Both the position numbers and the translations under genes were made by a program. A stretch of DNA of 64,000 bases, from assembly GCF_010367455.1 (NCBI RefSeq), contig NZ_WRPR01000063.1:1-64000 (forward strand), written 5' to 3'. The notes beneath the pieces are model-generated. The model was not told the origin of the DNA. It did not search any database and saw only the letters and a program-made list of their open reading frames with translations. The DNA is from Candidatus Laterigemmans baculatus. GTDB lineage: Bacteria; Planctomycetota; Planctomycetia; Pirellulales; Pirellulaceae. Below are positions 43,416-52,045 of the stretch, in pieces; positions within the stretch are counted from its first letter, which is position 1, and the number at the start of each line of letters is the position of its first letter.

Positions 43416-45305
43416 TCAGACCAGCGGCAGCAGTTGGCTCAGGAGCAGAGTCATCAGCAGCCCGGAGACCGACAGCACCAGCAGCAACAGCGTCCAGCTC
43501 CGCAGCGCCTCCCCTTCGGTCAATCCGCCCATCTTGGCAAAAACCCAGAAACCGCTGTCGTTCATCCAGCTGCCACAGAGCGAACCGGCGCCGATCGCGA
43601 TTCCCAGGTAGACCGGGTGATAGTCGTAGGAAACCCCCGCGGCGATCGCTCCGATCATGCCCGACGCGATGATCATCGCCACCGTGCTGCTGCCTTGGGC
43701 GATCTTCAGCACCGACGCGATCCCGAACGCGAGCAGCAGCAGACTGATGCCGCCGGCCGAAGCGTCTTCGAACAGCGTTTGGATCGTCTCGCCGATCCCC
43801 GCGTCGCGAAGCATCGTTCCAAAGGCGCCGCCGGCGGCGGTGATCAAGATAATGACGCCCCCGCTCATCAACGACTCTTCCACGTCTCGGGCGGTCTCGG
43901 TCAGCGACAGCGAGCGAACCCATTTGAGCGTCGCGATCGCGACCAGCGCCGCCAGGAGCAGGGCGAAGTTCGGATTGCTCCACAAGCTCAGCCGCTGGGA
44001 CCAGAGCCGCATCGAGGAATCCCACTGGTGCGGCTCGACCAGCTCGGGAAACGCCTCTTCGAGCAACAAGCGGTTCATCCGCCGCCGTTCGACCGGCTTC
44101 ATCCGCACCGGGTCGCTGGCGAGCAACTGCTGGGCGGTATCGGAAAGCGGCACGCCCAGGAAGGCTTGCTCGTCGTACAAATCCTGAGCGAGCAAGACGG
44201 TGTTGAAGGCCTCGACCAGCACCGCTTGCTGCGCTTCGTCGAGCGGCTCTTCGGAAGCCATCAATTCACGGCCGGCCGGCGTCAGGCTGGCGCTTTGGAG
44301 GAAGCGAGCGGCCGGGCCGCTGGGATTCTCCGCGGCGGCGTCGCGAAGTTCATCGCGGAACCGAGTCATGTCGGGGATCTGGTCGCGGGTCAGCTGAGCC
44401 CGGTCCTCGCGATCGGCCAGCGTCGTCAAGAGCGTACCGGAACCGATCAACAGGACTGGGATGATGACCGGAAGCAGGGCGACGCCGAGCGACGGAAGCC
44501 GCTCGACGGGCAACGGTTCGTGCTTGTTCTCCCCCGCCACGAGCGGCCGCATCGGGACCGGCATGACCGAGTCGAGAAACACGGAGAAGGCGAGTCCCGC
44601 GATCGCCGAAGGGATCGCGACCAAGCACCCCACCAGCATCATCATCCCCACGTCGACGCCCAGATTCGCGCTGACCAGCAGCGGTCCCGGCGTCGGAGGG
44701 ACCAGCGTGTGCGTGATGCAGCCGCCGGTGGCGATCGCCATCAAGTAACGCAGGTAATGGCGTCCGGTGCGGAGGTGCAGGCTGCGGGCGAGCGGCACGA
44801 GCAAGTAGAACACGGTGTCGAAAAAGACGGGCACGCCGAGGATGAAACCGCTGCCCATCAAGCCCGCCGAGGCTTTTCGCTCTCCGGTGATGTTCACCGC
44901 CGTGCGGACGATCCGGTCGGCCGCCCCGCTGTCGAGCATGCATTTGCCAATGATCGCCGCCATCGCGATCACGATTCCCACCCCGCCGGCCGCCGTTCCA
45001 AACGCCGACACCACCGCCTCCATCCGCGCCCCCGGACTGCCGCCAACGAGCAAGCTGACGATCACCGCCGCGATCACCATCGCCAAAAACGCATTCACCT
45101 TGAAGCCGATGATCAGCCCCAGGACCGAGACGATCCCGACGGCCAGCACCAGGAGCGGATAGGTGTCGAGCGGTGTCTCGCCACCCGCCGCGGTTTCCTG
45201 CCCAGTGGCTTCCGCGCCGGGCGAGGCTTGCGCGAAACCGGGCGTGGGATCGAGTGCCGCGAGTCCAGCAACGAAGGCCAGCAGGAGCAGGAGGATTCGG
45301 AACAC
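43416..45305 (-). CDS. GntP family permease with extra segments
   Basis: This transporter of the gluconate:H+ symporter (GntP) family has clear core motifs: LVLAVGIVSVLGLIIGFKVNAF, GSGFILGVPVFFDTVFYLL, THTLVPPTPGPLL and SGGVIILITAAGGAFGTMLRDAGIG, then ILIIAQGSSTVAMI-type GSSTVAMIIASG. Two features are unusual. An N-terminal signal-like segment (LLLLLAFVAGLA, from GTG 45305) precedes the first helix, and about 140 polar residues (bases 43990-44425) interrupt the helices between the core halves. The ATG at 45383 would add 26 residues. Substrate is likely a sugar acid. Confidence 0.88.
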   Translation of the reverse strand: MFRILLLLLAFVAGLAALDPTPGFAQASPGAEATGQETAAGGETPLDTYPLLVLAVGIVSVLGLIIGFKVNAFLAMVIAAVIVSLLVGGSPGARMEAVVSAFGTAAGGVGIVIAMAAIIGKCMLDSGAADRIVRTAVNITGERKASAGLMGSGFILGVPVFFDTVFYLLVPLARSLHLRTGRHYLRYLMAIATGGCITHTLVPPTPGPLLVSANLGVDVGMMMLVGCLVAIPSAIAGLAFSVFLDSVMPVPMRPLVAGENKHEPLPVERLPSLGVALLPVIIPVLLIGSGTLLTTLADREDRAQLTRDQIPDMTRFRDELRDAAAENPSGPAARFLQSASLTPAGRELMASEEPLDEAQQAVLVEAFNTVLLAQDLYDEQAFLGVPLSDTAQQLLASDPVRMKPVERRRMNRLLLEEAFPELVEPHQWDSSMRLWSQRLSLWSNPNFALLLAALVAIATLKWVRSLSLTETARDVEESLMSGGVIILITAAGGAFGTMLRDAGIGETIQTLFEDASAGGISLLLLAFGIASVLKIAQGSSTVAMIIASGMIGAIAAGVSYDYHPVYLGIAIGAGSLCGSWMNDSGFWVFAKMGGLTEGEALRSWTLLLLVLSVSGLLMTLLLSQLLPLV

Positions 45306-45413
45306 GGGTCGTTCACTCGCCGGTAGAGGTAGGCTACGGAGGGAGGGGGAGCCCGCAGAGAATCGCACACCCGACACCGCCATTCAAGCGCGGCGGCTGA
45401 TGGATTCAGCGGC

Positions 45414-46910
45414 TTAGCCGCAAACCAACGCGGCGGTGGCCAGCGTGGCGGTGAGGATCAGCGCGTAGCCGACGAGCGTTGCGGCCAGGGCCAGCGAGTC
45501 GCGGCGGCGACGGCTGGCCAGCCAACGGACCTCATTCTGCATCCGCTGGATTTGCATCAGAATGCCCGCCGCAAAGGCCTGACGGTCCGGTATCGGAGGG
45601 GCCGGTGTCGGAGGGGCCGCCGTCGGAGGACGCTGGGAAGAAGTCGGAGCGAAGAAACAGCCGCGGATTCGCCACTGGCCGGGGGTCGCGGGGAGGCAGC
45701 CGGCGAGCAGCCGAGACAGCCGCTGGCGGCGACCTCGGAAGGCAGCGACCAGTGCGTGCAGCCGACGGTTTCCCGCCTGAGCCGCGCGATCGCTCGGCAC
45801 GCTGTGGTCGCTGTGTTCGCTGTGGTCGTTGGGCGCATCGAGCTCGCCGCGCCGCAGGACCCGTCGAGCGAGTGCCGGAAAGAGCCCGTCGCAGAGCCAC
45901 GCCGCCGCCTGGTCGGTCGCTCGCTGGGCCGCATCGCCATCGCCCTCGGGAGGCAGGGGGAGGACGCAGCCTAAGGTTCCAAAGAGCTGGTCTTCGGCGA
46001 GCCGGTCGAGCAGCTCGTCGCCTCCTTCGCTCGCGGCGAGCCCAGAGAAGACGATCTGGACCGAAACCTCCGTTTCCAGCGACCGCAAGGCGATCTGCAA
46101 ATCCTGCTGGATGCAGCTCGCTCCTTCGGCGGTTGCCTCGTCGCTGCCGAGCACCTCGAGCGGGATCAACACCACCACACCGTTGATTGGGCAGTAGGGC
46201 TCGCGGGCTGCGGAGATCAGCCGGCAGAGCTGAGCGAAGCGTTCCCCCGCAGCCGCAGCGGTCGAGCGAGTTGCGACGGCTGTCTCTGGTGCGAGCAGCG
46301 CGTCGGCCTCGGCAAGTTGGTGCTCGAGTTCGTCGAGCTGGGTTTCGATCGAGCGGGCCATCTCCGAGAGCCGCGGGGCAGCTGGGCTGCTCGTCTGCGG
46401 ACGGACGAGCGTGGCCGTTCCGCCATTCCGCTCGGCGGCTGCCGCCACGGCAACGGGCGACGCGGGTCCCGAGGATGGGGAACCTGCCGATGGAGGTGCA
46501 GCCGATGGAGGTGCAGCCGATGCAGGTGGCGAGAGCGGGTCCGAGCTGCTTGCCGTGGTCAGGCTGGTAGCCGCTGAAGTGAGTTCGCTGATTGGGCCAG
46601 CGGAGATTTGTTGGGAGTCAAGATAATCGCCGAACAGCGAATTTTTCCCGCAGCAGACGAACAGCCCTTCCTGGTTGCCGTAGACCGCGAGCGGCGGATC
46701 ATCGCGGCCCGCTGGCAGAGGCAGCGACGCGTCGAGCGGGAGCACCGAGCAGAATTCGGCCAGCCCGCCACTCGGTCGGCCGAGCGTTAAGAACAGCGGC
46801 GTGCGCTGCAGCTCAATTCCGGCCGCGCGGATCTGCTCCAAAACCGTTTGCCAAGCGGCATCGACGTTCGGGGCGGCATCGAGGTTCGGGCTCACGGTTT
46901 CAGCGGTCAC
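45414..46910 (-). CDS. IcmF/TssM-like protein, shortened
   Basis: The 498-residue product resembles the cytoplasmic part of IcmF/TssM, the large membrane component of type VI secretion. TPLFLTLGRPSGG (38-50), LAVYGNQEGLFVCCGKNSLFG (74-94) and PYCPINGVVVLIPLEVLGSDE (238-258) fit the ImcF-related family; QQDLQIALRSLETEVSVQIVFSGLAA follows. A Pro/Ser/Ala-rich linker lies at 120-160. The C-terminus has one membrane helix at about 473-496 and nothing after it, so the large periplasmic half of TssM is absent. There is no Walker A sequence GxxxxGKT. GTG start overlaps the dotU stop by 4 bases (GTGA). Confidence 0.75.
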   Translation of the reverse strand: MTAETVSPNLDAAPNVDAAWQTVLEQIRAAGIELQRTPLFLTLGRPSGGLAEFCSVLPLDASLPLPAGRDDPPLAVYGNQEGLFVCCGKNSLFGDYLDSQQISAGPISELTSAATSLTTASSSDPLSPPASAAPPSAAPPSAGSPSSGPASPVAVAAAAERNGGTATLVRPQTSSPAAPRLSEMARSIETQLDELEHQLAEADALLAPETAVATRSTAAAAGERFAQLCRLISAAREPYCPINGVVVLIPLEVLGSDEATAEGASCIQQDLQIALRSLETEVSVQIVFSGLAASEGGDELLDRLAEDQLFGTLGCVLPLPPEGDGDAAQRATDQAAAWLCDGLFPALARRVLRRGELDAPNDHSEHSDHSVPSDRAAQAGNRRLHALVAAFRGRRQRLSRLLAGCLPATPGQWRIRGCFFAPTSSQRPPTAAPPTPAPPIPDRQAFAAGILMQIQRMQNEVRWLASRRRRDSLALAATLVGYALILTATLATAALVCG

Positions 46911-47548
46911 GACAGCATCCACGTCCGGGCGGCCCAAAAGGAGAGCGTCGGCAGCAACAGGGCGGTGGCGATCCAGCCCACGGCCAGCATCGACCGTAGC
47001 GCGCGGCGACCGTACAGCGGGGGTACCTCGGGGGGCGGAGCGAGCCGCGAGTCGCAGGGCAGGTCGAGTTTGGGGACGCGGGAGACGGCGGTCCGCATCC
47101 GCTCCATCCAGTTCCGCAGCGCCGCGGCCTGATCGTCCGGCTCGCCCTTGAGCCGGCGGCCGGTGAATCCGTGGGCGACACACAAGAAAAAGATCTCGAG
47201 GGCTTCGTACCGCTCGAGCGTCTCGGCCAGCTTCGCCTGCTGCCAGAACATCCAATCGCGGTCGTCGCTGGCGAACAATTCTTGCTCGAGCTCCCGCCCT
47301 TTCCAGAGCCGCGAAACGCGGGGATCGGTCGTCATTAGGTGATCGATCCAGCAGACCAGCGGATAGGCGGAGCCGAGAAAGCCGCGATCGTCGCTGCTGA
47401 CTTCCGCGGCTGCCACCCGTGCGAGCAACTCCTTCAGTTCGGTGCGGACCGCTTCGACTTCGGCCGCCGTGGCGCTGCGGAGGGCATCCCGCAATTCCCA
47501 GCTGCGGCTGAAGACGAGCTCGACGACCTCGGCTGTCATGGGGGGCAT
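46907..47548 (-). CDS. DotU/TssL-like membrane protein
   Basis: DotU/IcmH (TssL) is the inner-membrane partner of IcmF in type VI and IVB secretion. The 213-residue product has the family signature: YPLVCWIDHLMTTDPRVSRLWKGRELEQELFASDDRDWMFWQ, then YEALEIFFLCVAHGFTGRR, followed by a linker and one C-terminal membrane helix (AVGWIATALLLPTLSFWA). Start ATG 47548 (GTG one codon before). It is the first gene of a two-gene unit with the shortened IcmF. No other type VI genes (TssB/C/K, Hcp, VgrG, ClpV) are in this window. Confidence 0.83.
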   Translation of the reverse strand: MPPMTAEVVELVFSRSWELRDALRSATAAEVEAVRTELKELLARVAAAEVSSDDRGFLGSAYPLVCWIDHLMTTDPRVSRLWKGRELEQELFASDDRDWMFWQQAKLAETLERYEALEIFFLCVAHGFTGRRLKGEPDDQAAALRNWMERMRTAVSRVPKLDLPCDSRLAPPPEVPPLYGRRALRSMLAVGWIATALLLPTLSFWAARTWMLS

Positions 47549-47910
47549 CACAGAAAATCGCTGATTCGGGAGAGGACCAACCGCGCGGACCTCCGCGCCT
47601 TACCCAAACCCTAGCTCACAAAACGCGGGGGGGAGCGGGCGAATTGGGAGTACTGAGTACTGCGGTCCCACCTCTCTGTTCGTACTCGTACTCAGCGAAG
47701 CGGTACTCGTACTCGTACTCGAAGTCACGGACCAACGCACTGGACCCGCAAGCGGATCGAGTACCGCTGCGCTGAGTACGAGTACGAGTACGAGTACGAG
47801 TACGAGTACGAGCTGGGGCCCCGCTCCCTGAATCCGGGTGCCGCGGCTAGGATAAAAACCCTCCTTAACTCCCCTCCCGATTTTCCCGACAAGCGAGCGA
47901 CGACAGGGCC
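47549..47910. other. Divergent gap carrying a GTACTC element
   Basis: The 47648-47812 part is a GTACTC inverted element (see separate entry). The rest, AACCGCGCGGACC and the stretch just before fumC, offers no convincing promoter. No gene is supported. Confidence 0.5.
47648..47812. repeat. GTACTC hexanucleotide inverted element, copy 3
   Basis: The longest copy: GTACTCGTACTCAGCGAAGC followed by GTACTC units on the left; GAGTACCGCTGCGCTGAGT and six GAGTACG units on the right; loop about 40-45 bases. It sits in the divergent gap between dotU and fumC. Confidence 0.93.
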
Positions 47911-49335
47911 ATGGCTGAGATGCGTACCGAGCGTGATTCGATGGGCGACGTGCAAGTTCCGTCCGACGCATACTACGGGGCGCAGACCCAGCGGGCGGTG
48001 GAGAATTTTCCCGTCTCCGGTTTGCGTCTGCCGCCGGCGATGATCCGGGCGATGGGGCGGGTCAAATACGCTTGCGGCAAGGCCAACCACGACTTGGGGA
48101 AATTGACCGGCAGCGGCAAGAATCCGCTCAGCGATGCGCAAGTCGAAGCGATGCTCGCCGCGGCTCGCGAAGTCGCCGCCGGCCAGTGGGCTGACCAGTT
48201 CCCGATCGACGTCTATCAGACCGGGTCGGGAACCAGCAGCAACATGAATCTGAACGAGGTGATCAGCAATCGGGCGATCGAGATCGCTGGCGGCGACCGG
48301 TTCGCAGAGGACAAGCCGATCCATCCGAACGATCACGTCAACATGGGGCAGAGCACCAACGACACGTTCCCCACGGCGATCCATGTCGCGGTCGGGGTGG
48401 AGATTCAGGAACATCTGCTCCCGGCGCTGCGGCGGTTGCACGAAACGCTTGCCGCCAAGGCGGCCGAGTGGGACCAGATCATCAAGATCGGCCGCACGCA
48501 CTTGATGGACGCGACGCCGCTGCGGCTCGGTCAAGAGTTCGGCGGTTTTGCGCGGCAGATCGAGCTGTCGATCGCGCGGGCCGAGCAAGCCCGGGACGCC
48601 GTGCTCGAGCTGCCCGTGGGAGGGACGGCCGTCGGCAGCGGAATCAATACGCATCCGGAGTTCGGTCGCCGCGTGGCGGAGAACTTGGCCGCCGAGACGG
48701 GCGTGCCCTTTGTCGAAGCGGTCAATCACTTCGAAGGCAACGCCAACCGCGACGGCTTGGTCGACGCCCATGGATCGCTGAAGTGCGTCGCTCAGACGCT
48801 GTTCAACGTCGCCAACAACATCCGCTGGCTCGGCAGCGGCCCGCGGTGCGGATTCTTTGAAGTCCAGCTCCCCAGCCGTCAGCCGGGGAGCAGCATCATG
48901 CCGGGCAAGGTCAACCCGGTGATGTGCGAATCGCTGATGCAGGTCGCCGCCCGGGTCGTCGGCAACGACAGCGGAATGACGCTGGCCGGAGCCGCCGGGG
49001 GGAATTTTCAGCTGAACATCATGATGCCCGTGATGGCCCACATGGTGCTCGAGTCGATCCAGTTGCTGGCCGATGGGACGCAGGCCTTCGTGACCTTCTG
49101 TGCCGAAGGGCTCGAGGCGAATCCCGAAGCGTGCCAAGCGGCGGTCGAGCAGAGCCTCTCGATGGTGACCAGCCTCAACCCGCTGATCGGCTACGAGATG
49201 GCTTCGAAGCTAGCCAAGGAAGCGTTCGCCAGCGGCAAGACGATCCGCGAGCTGTGCCGCGAGCAAGGCGTGCTCTCCGAAGAAGCCCTCCAAGAGGCGC
49301 TCGACCCGATGAGCATGACCGAACCGCAGGGGTGA
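47911..49335 (+). CDS. fumC: Class II fumarate hydratase
   Basis: FumC interconverts fumarate and malate in the TCA cycle. The 474-residue protein shows DSMGDVQVPSDAYYGAQTQRA, GSGTSSNMNLNEVI, HPNDHVNMGQSTNDTFPTA, GRTHLMDATPLRLG and the GSSIMPGKVNP signature with the catalytic Ser. Cofactor-independent homotetramer. The stop is followed by a GTACGTCAGG motif and a large inverted repeat. Length and motifs separate it from argininosuccinate lyase and aspartase, although aspartase is the closest alternative. Confidence 0.95.
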   Translation: MAEMRTERDSMGDVQVPSDAYYGAQTQRAVENFPVSGLRLPPAMIRAMGRVKYACGKANHDLGKLTGSGKNPLSDAQVEAMLAAAREVAAGQWADQFPIDVYQTGSGTSSNMNLNEVISNRAIEIAGGDRFAEDKPIHPNDHVNMGQSTNDTFPTAIHVAVGVEIQEHLLPALRRLHETLAAKAAEWDQIIKIGRTHLMDATPLRLGQEFGGFARQIELSIARAEQARDAVLELPVGGTAVGSGINTHPEFGRRVAENLAAETGVPFVEAVNHFEGNANRDGLVDAHGSLKCVAQTLFNVANNIRWLGSGPRCGFFEVQLPSRQPGSSIMPGKVNPVMCESLMQVAARVVGNDSGMTLAGAAGGNFQLNIMMPVMAHMVLESIQLLADGTQAFVTFCAEGLEANPEACQAAVEQSLSMVTSLNPLIGYEMASKLAKEAFASGKTIRELCREQGVLSEEALQEALDPMSMTEPQG

Positions 49336-49339
49336 GGGT

Positions 49340-49545
49340 CGTACGTCAGGCTAGTCCCGGAGGGACGGCATCGAATAGCCAGGGGCGTGAGCCCCTGGAA
49401 ATCGAACCCGATAACGCACAACAGCCCCAGCGGGGCGGCATAGATCCGACGCGGATTGCTATGACGCCCCGCTGGGGCTGTTATTGGAATCTTGGGGCAC
49501 GGGGGTCCAGGGGCTCACGCCCCTGGCTATTTTCTGTCGCCGCTC
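49340..49545. repeat. Large inverted repeat between fumC and thrS
   Basis: Outer arms TAGCCAGGGGCGTGAGCCCC (49376) and GGGGCTCACGCCCCTGGCTA (ends 49529); inner arms AACAGCCCCAGCGGGGCG (49420-49437) and CGCCCCGCTGGGGCTGTT (49465-49482). It begins with CGTACGTCAGGCT, also at 14572. It occupies most of the convergent gap and may block read-through in both directions. Confidence 0.85.
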
Positions 49546-49577
49546 CGCGGCTGGTGCGCTTGGCGCCCCTTGCTTCC

Positions 49578-51797
49578 CTAATACTCGTGCTTTTCGCCGG
49601 CGGCGTCTTCGGCTTGGGTGAAGCTGCTTTTGACGACTTGGCGGACCCGCCGCTCCCGCACTTCTTGCTCGAGGCGAGCGATCGCTTCGGCCGTGGGCAT
49701 GCTTCCCAGATCGCCGTCGATCCGGTCGCGCAGCGCCACCTGCCCCGCTTCGGCTTCCTTGGGGCCGACGACGACCATGTAGGGGACGAGCTCGAGCTGG
49801 GCGTCGCGGATCTTCGCTTGCACCTTGCTGTTGCGGAGGTCGGTCGAGACGCGTAGCCCGGCCGCCTCGAACTGCTGGGCGGTGGCCAGAGCGTACTCGG
49901 TGGTCTTCTCCGAGAGCGGCAGCACGCGGACTTGCTCGGGGGCCAGCCACAACGGGAAAGCTCCCGCAAAGTGCTCGATCAGCATCCCGGTGAACCGCTC
50001 CAAGGAGCCAAAGGGGGCGCGGTGGATCATCACTGGGCGATGGCCGCGGTTGTCGGCGCCGGTGTACTCGAGCTTAAAACGATCGGGCAGGTTGTAGTCG
50101 AGCTGGACGGTGCCGAGCTGCCACGAGCGGCCGATGCAGTCGCGGACCATGAAGTCGGCTTTGGGGCCGTAGAAAGCTGCTTCGCCCGGCTGTTCGTTAT
50201 ACTGCAGTCCCGAATCTTCCAGCACGCCGCGGAGCGCTCCTTCGGCACGGTTCCAGTTCTCGGGGCTGCCCACGTACTTGTCGCTCTTCGGATCGCGCAG
50301 CGAGAGTTGCACGCGGTAGTCGTCAAAGCCGACCGATTCGAGCACGAACTTGGTCAACTCGATCGTGGCCCGGAACTCGTGCTCGACTTGGTCGTCGGTG
50401 CAGAAGATGTGGGCGTCGTCCTGCGTCAGCCCGCGGACACGGAGCATCCCGTTCAGCTCGCCCGTCTGCTCGTGGCGGTAGACCGTCCCGAACTCGAACA
50501 ACCGCAGCGGTAGTTGGCGATAGGAGCGGGGCTGGGCGGCGAAGATCTGGCAGTGGTGGGGGCAGTTCATCGGCTTGACGAGATACCGCTCGTGGACCGT
50601 CTGCCACTGGTGCAGCACGGCCCGCCGATCTTCCGCCGAGGCGGACGGTTTGTAATCGGGGAGCGAGACGCCGAGCACTTCGGCGGCGGCCATCAGCTTG
50701 TCTTCGCCGTCGCGGTCGAGCGTCCCTTCCTCCAACCGCCGGCTCCAAGCGTCGAGCAGGCCTCCCGCTTCGGAACCGAACAGCGGCGGAAACTGGCTGT
50801 CGCGGTAGTAGGGAAAGTGGCCGCTGGTTTCGTACAGTTCGACACGGCCGAGGTGCGGGCTGTAAACCGGGTCATAACCCCGCCGCAGCAATTCACCGCG
50901 GAGGAAATCCTCGAGCATCACGCGGACGCGGGCGCCCTTGGGCAGCCACAGCGGCAGCCCCGGGCCGACTTCCTGGTTGATCGCGAACAGCCCGTGCTTC
51001 TTGCCGAGCACGCGGTGGTCGCGGCGGCGAGCTTCCTCGAGTTGCTCGAGGTAGGCGGCGAGGTCTTTCTTGTCGAAGAACGCGGTCCCGTACAGTCGCT
51101 GGAGCTGCCGCCCCGAAGCGTCTCCCTTCCAGTACGCGCCGGCGACGCTCAGCAGCTTGATCGCCTTGATCCGCCCCGCGTCGGGAATGTGCGGCCCGCG
51201 GCAGAGATCGACGAACTCGCCCTGACGGTAGAAGCTGACCGATGCCTGATCGCCGAGCCCGGTTTGGATGTGCTCGACCTTCAGATCCTGCCCCATCTCC
51301 TGGCACAGCTTGAGGGCTTCGTCGCGGTCGAGCGAAAAGCGTTCGAACGGCTCTTTCTCTTTGATGATCTTGGCCATCTCGGCTTCGATCTTTGGAAAGT
51401 CGTCTTCGCTGATCTTTTCGGGCAGATCGAAGTCGTAGTAGAAGCCGCCCGAAGTGGTAGGGCCGAACGCGAGCGAGACGCCTTGGTACAGCCGCATCAC
51501 GGCCCGCGCCATCACGTGCGCCGCCGAGTGCCGGAGGACGTCCAGGGCCGACGCATCGCGGCTGGTCAGTAACTTCAGCGGCAGCGGGCCGTCCGCCGCG
51601 CCGCCGCCACCACTGCCATCGCCGCCGGCCACTTCACCCAAGGGCCGAGAGGCGTCGACAATCCGCCCGCCAAGCTCGGCAGCGATCACATTGCGAGCCA
51701 ATCCCGGGCTGATCGCCGTGGCGATGTCCATCGAGGTCGTGGTCGCCGCGTGAGTTTGAACCGTCCCGTCGGGCAGTTGAACAGCGACATCAGCCAT
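49578..51797 (-). CDS. thrS: Threonine-tRNA ligase
   Basis: ThrRS charges tRNA-Thr. The 739-residue protein has a short TGS domain (1-75, with an unusual Gly/Ala stretch [16 protein letters not shown]), an editing domain with [11 protein letters not shown] and [10 protein letters not shown], and a class II catalytic core: [13 protein letters not shown] (motif 1), [52 protein letters not shown] (motif 2) and [18 protein letters not shown] (motif 3). A C-terminal anticodon domain ends in [11 protein letters not shown]. Between HFPYYRD and the CPHH motif is an extra segment of about 55 residues not found in E. coli ThrS. The ATG follows AAGGAAAGATGAAG. Confidence 0.95.
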   Translation of the reverse strand: MADVAVQLPDGTVQTHAATTTSMDIATAISPGLARNVIAAELGGRIVDASRPLGEVAGGDGSGGGGAADGPLPLKLLTSRDASALDVLRHSAAHVMARAVMRLYQGVSLAFGPTTSGGFYYDFDLPEKISEDDFPKIEAEMAKIIKEKEPFERFSLDRDEALKLCQEMGQDLKVEHIQTGLGDQASVSFYRQGEFVDLCRGPHIPDAGRIKAIKLLSVAGAYWKGDASGRQLQRLYGTAFFDKKDLAAYLEQLEEARRRDHRVLGKKHGLFAINQEVGPGLPLWLPKGARVRVMLEDFLRGELLRRGYDPVYSPHLGRVELYETSGHFPYYRDSQFPPLFGSEAGGLLDAWSRRLEEGTLDRDGEDKLMAAAEVLGVSLPDYKPSASAEDRRAVLHQWQTVHERYLVKPMNCPHHCQIFAAQPRSYRQLPLRLFEFGTVYRHEQTGELNGMLRVRGLTQDDAHIFCTDDQVEHEFRATIELTKFVLESVGFDDYRVQLSLRDPKSDKYVGSPENWNRAEGALRGVLEDSGLQYNEQPGEAAFYGPKADFMVRDCIGRSWQLGTVQLDYNLPDRFKLEYTGADNRGHRPVMIHRAPFGSLERFTGMLIEHFAGAFPLWLAPEQVRVLPLSEKTTEYALATAQQFEAAGLRVSTDLRNSKVQAKIRDAQLELVPYMVVVGPKEAEAGQVALRDRIDGDLGSMPTAEAIARLEQEVRERRVRQVVKSSFTQAEDAAGEKHEY

Positions 51798-51923
51798 GGG
51801 AACTTCATCTTTCCTTGCAAAGGGTTCGGCAGCATCCGGATTGCATCAGAATGCCGCTGCCGTGTGCCAACCGTCAAGGTCAGGAGAGAAGCGAGAGGCG
51901 AGAGGCGAGAGGCGGATGCCTTG

Positions 51924-52012
51924 CTCGTACTCGTACTCAGCGAAGCGGTACTCGTACTCGTACTCGATTCCGTCCAGTACTCACGGTCGACTGTCTTCAC
52001 GAGTACGAGTAC
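51924..52012. repeat. GTACTC hexanucleotide inverted element, copy 4
   Basis: CTCGTACTCGTACTCAGCG and further GTACTC units on the left, a shorter GAGTACGAGTACG on the right; loop around 35-40 bases. It lies between thrS and the amylosucrase end. The right arm is much reduced compared with copies 1 and 3. Confidence 0.9.
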
Positions 52013-52045
52013 GCCTGAAGCATCCACCTCTAGCTTCTAGCCACT

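Noticed and set aside
43434-45326. A 630-codon plus-strand frame opposite the GntP gene
   Set aside because: Extremely rich in Arg, His, Gln and Asp, with no hydrophobic core; it is an antisense shadow.
45414-47548. A complete type VI secretion system
   Set aside because: Only DotU-like and a shortened IcmF-like gene are visible; no sheath, baseplate, Hcp, VgrG or ClpV genes lie in the window.
47648-47812. CRISPR or coding interpretation of the GTACTC arrays
   Set aside because: Repeat unit of six bases without spacers; reading frames through it are low complexity in every frame.
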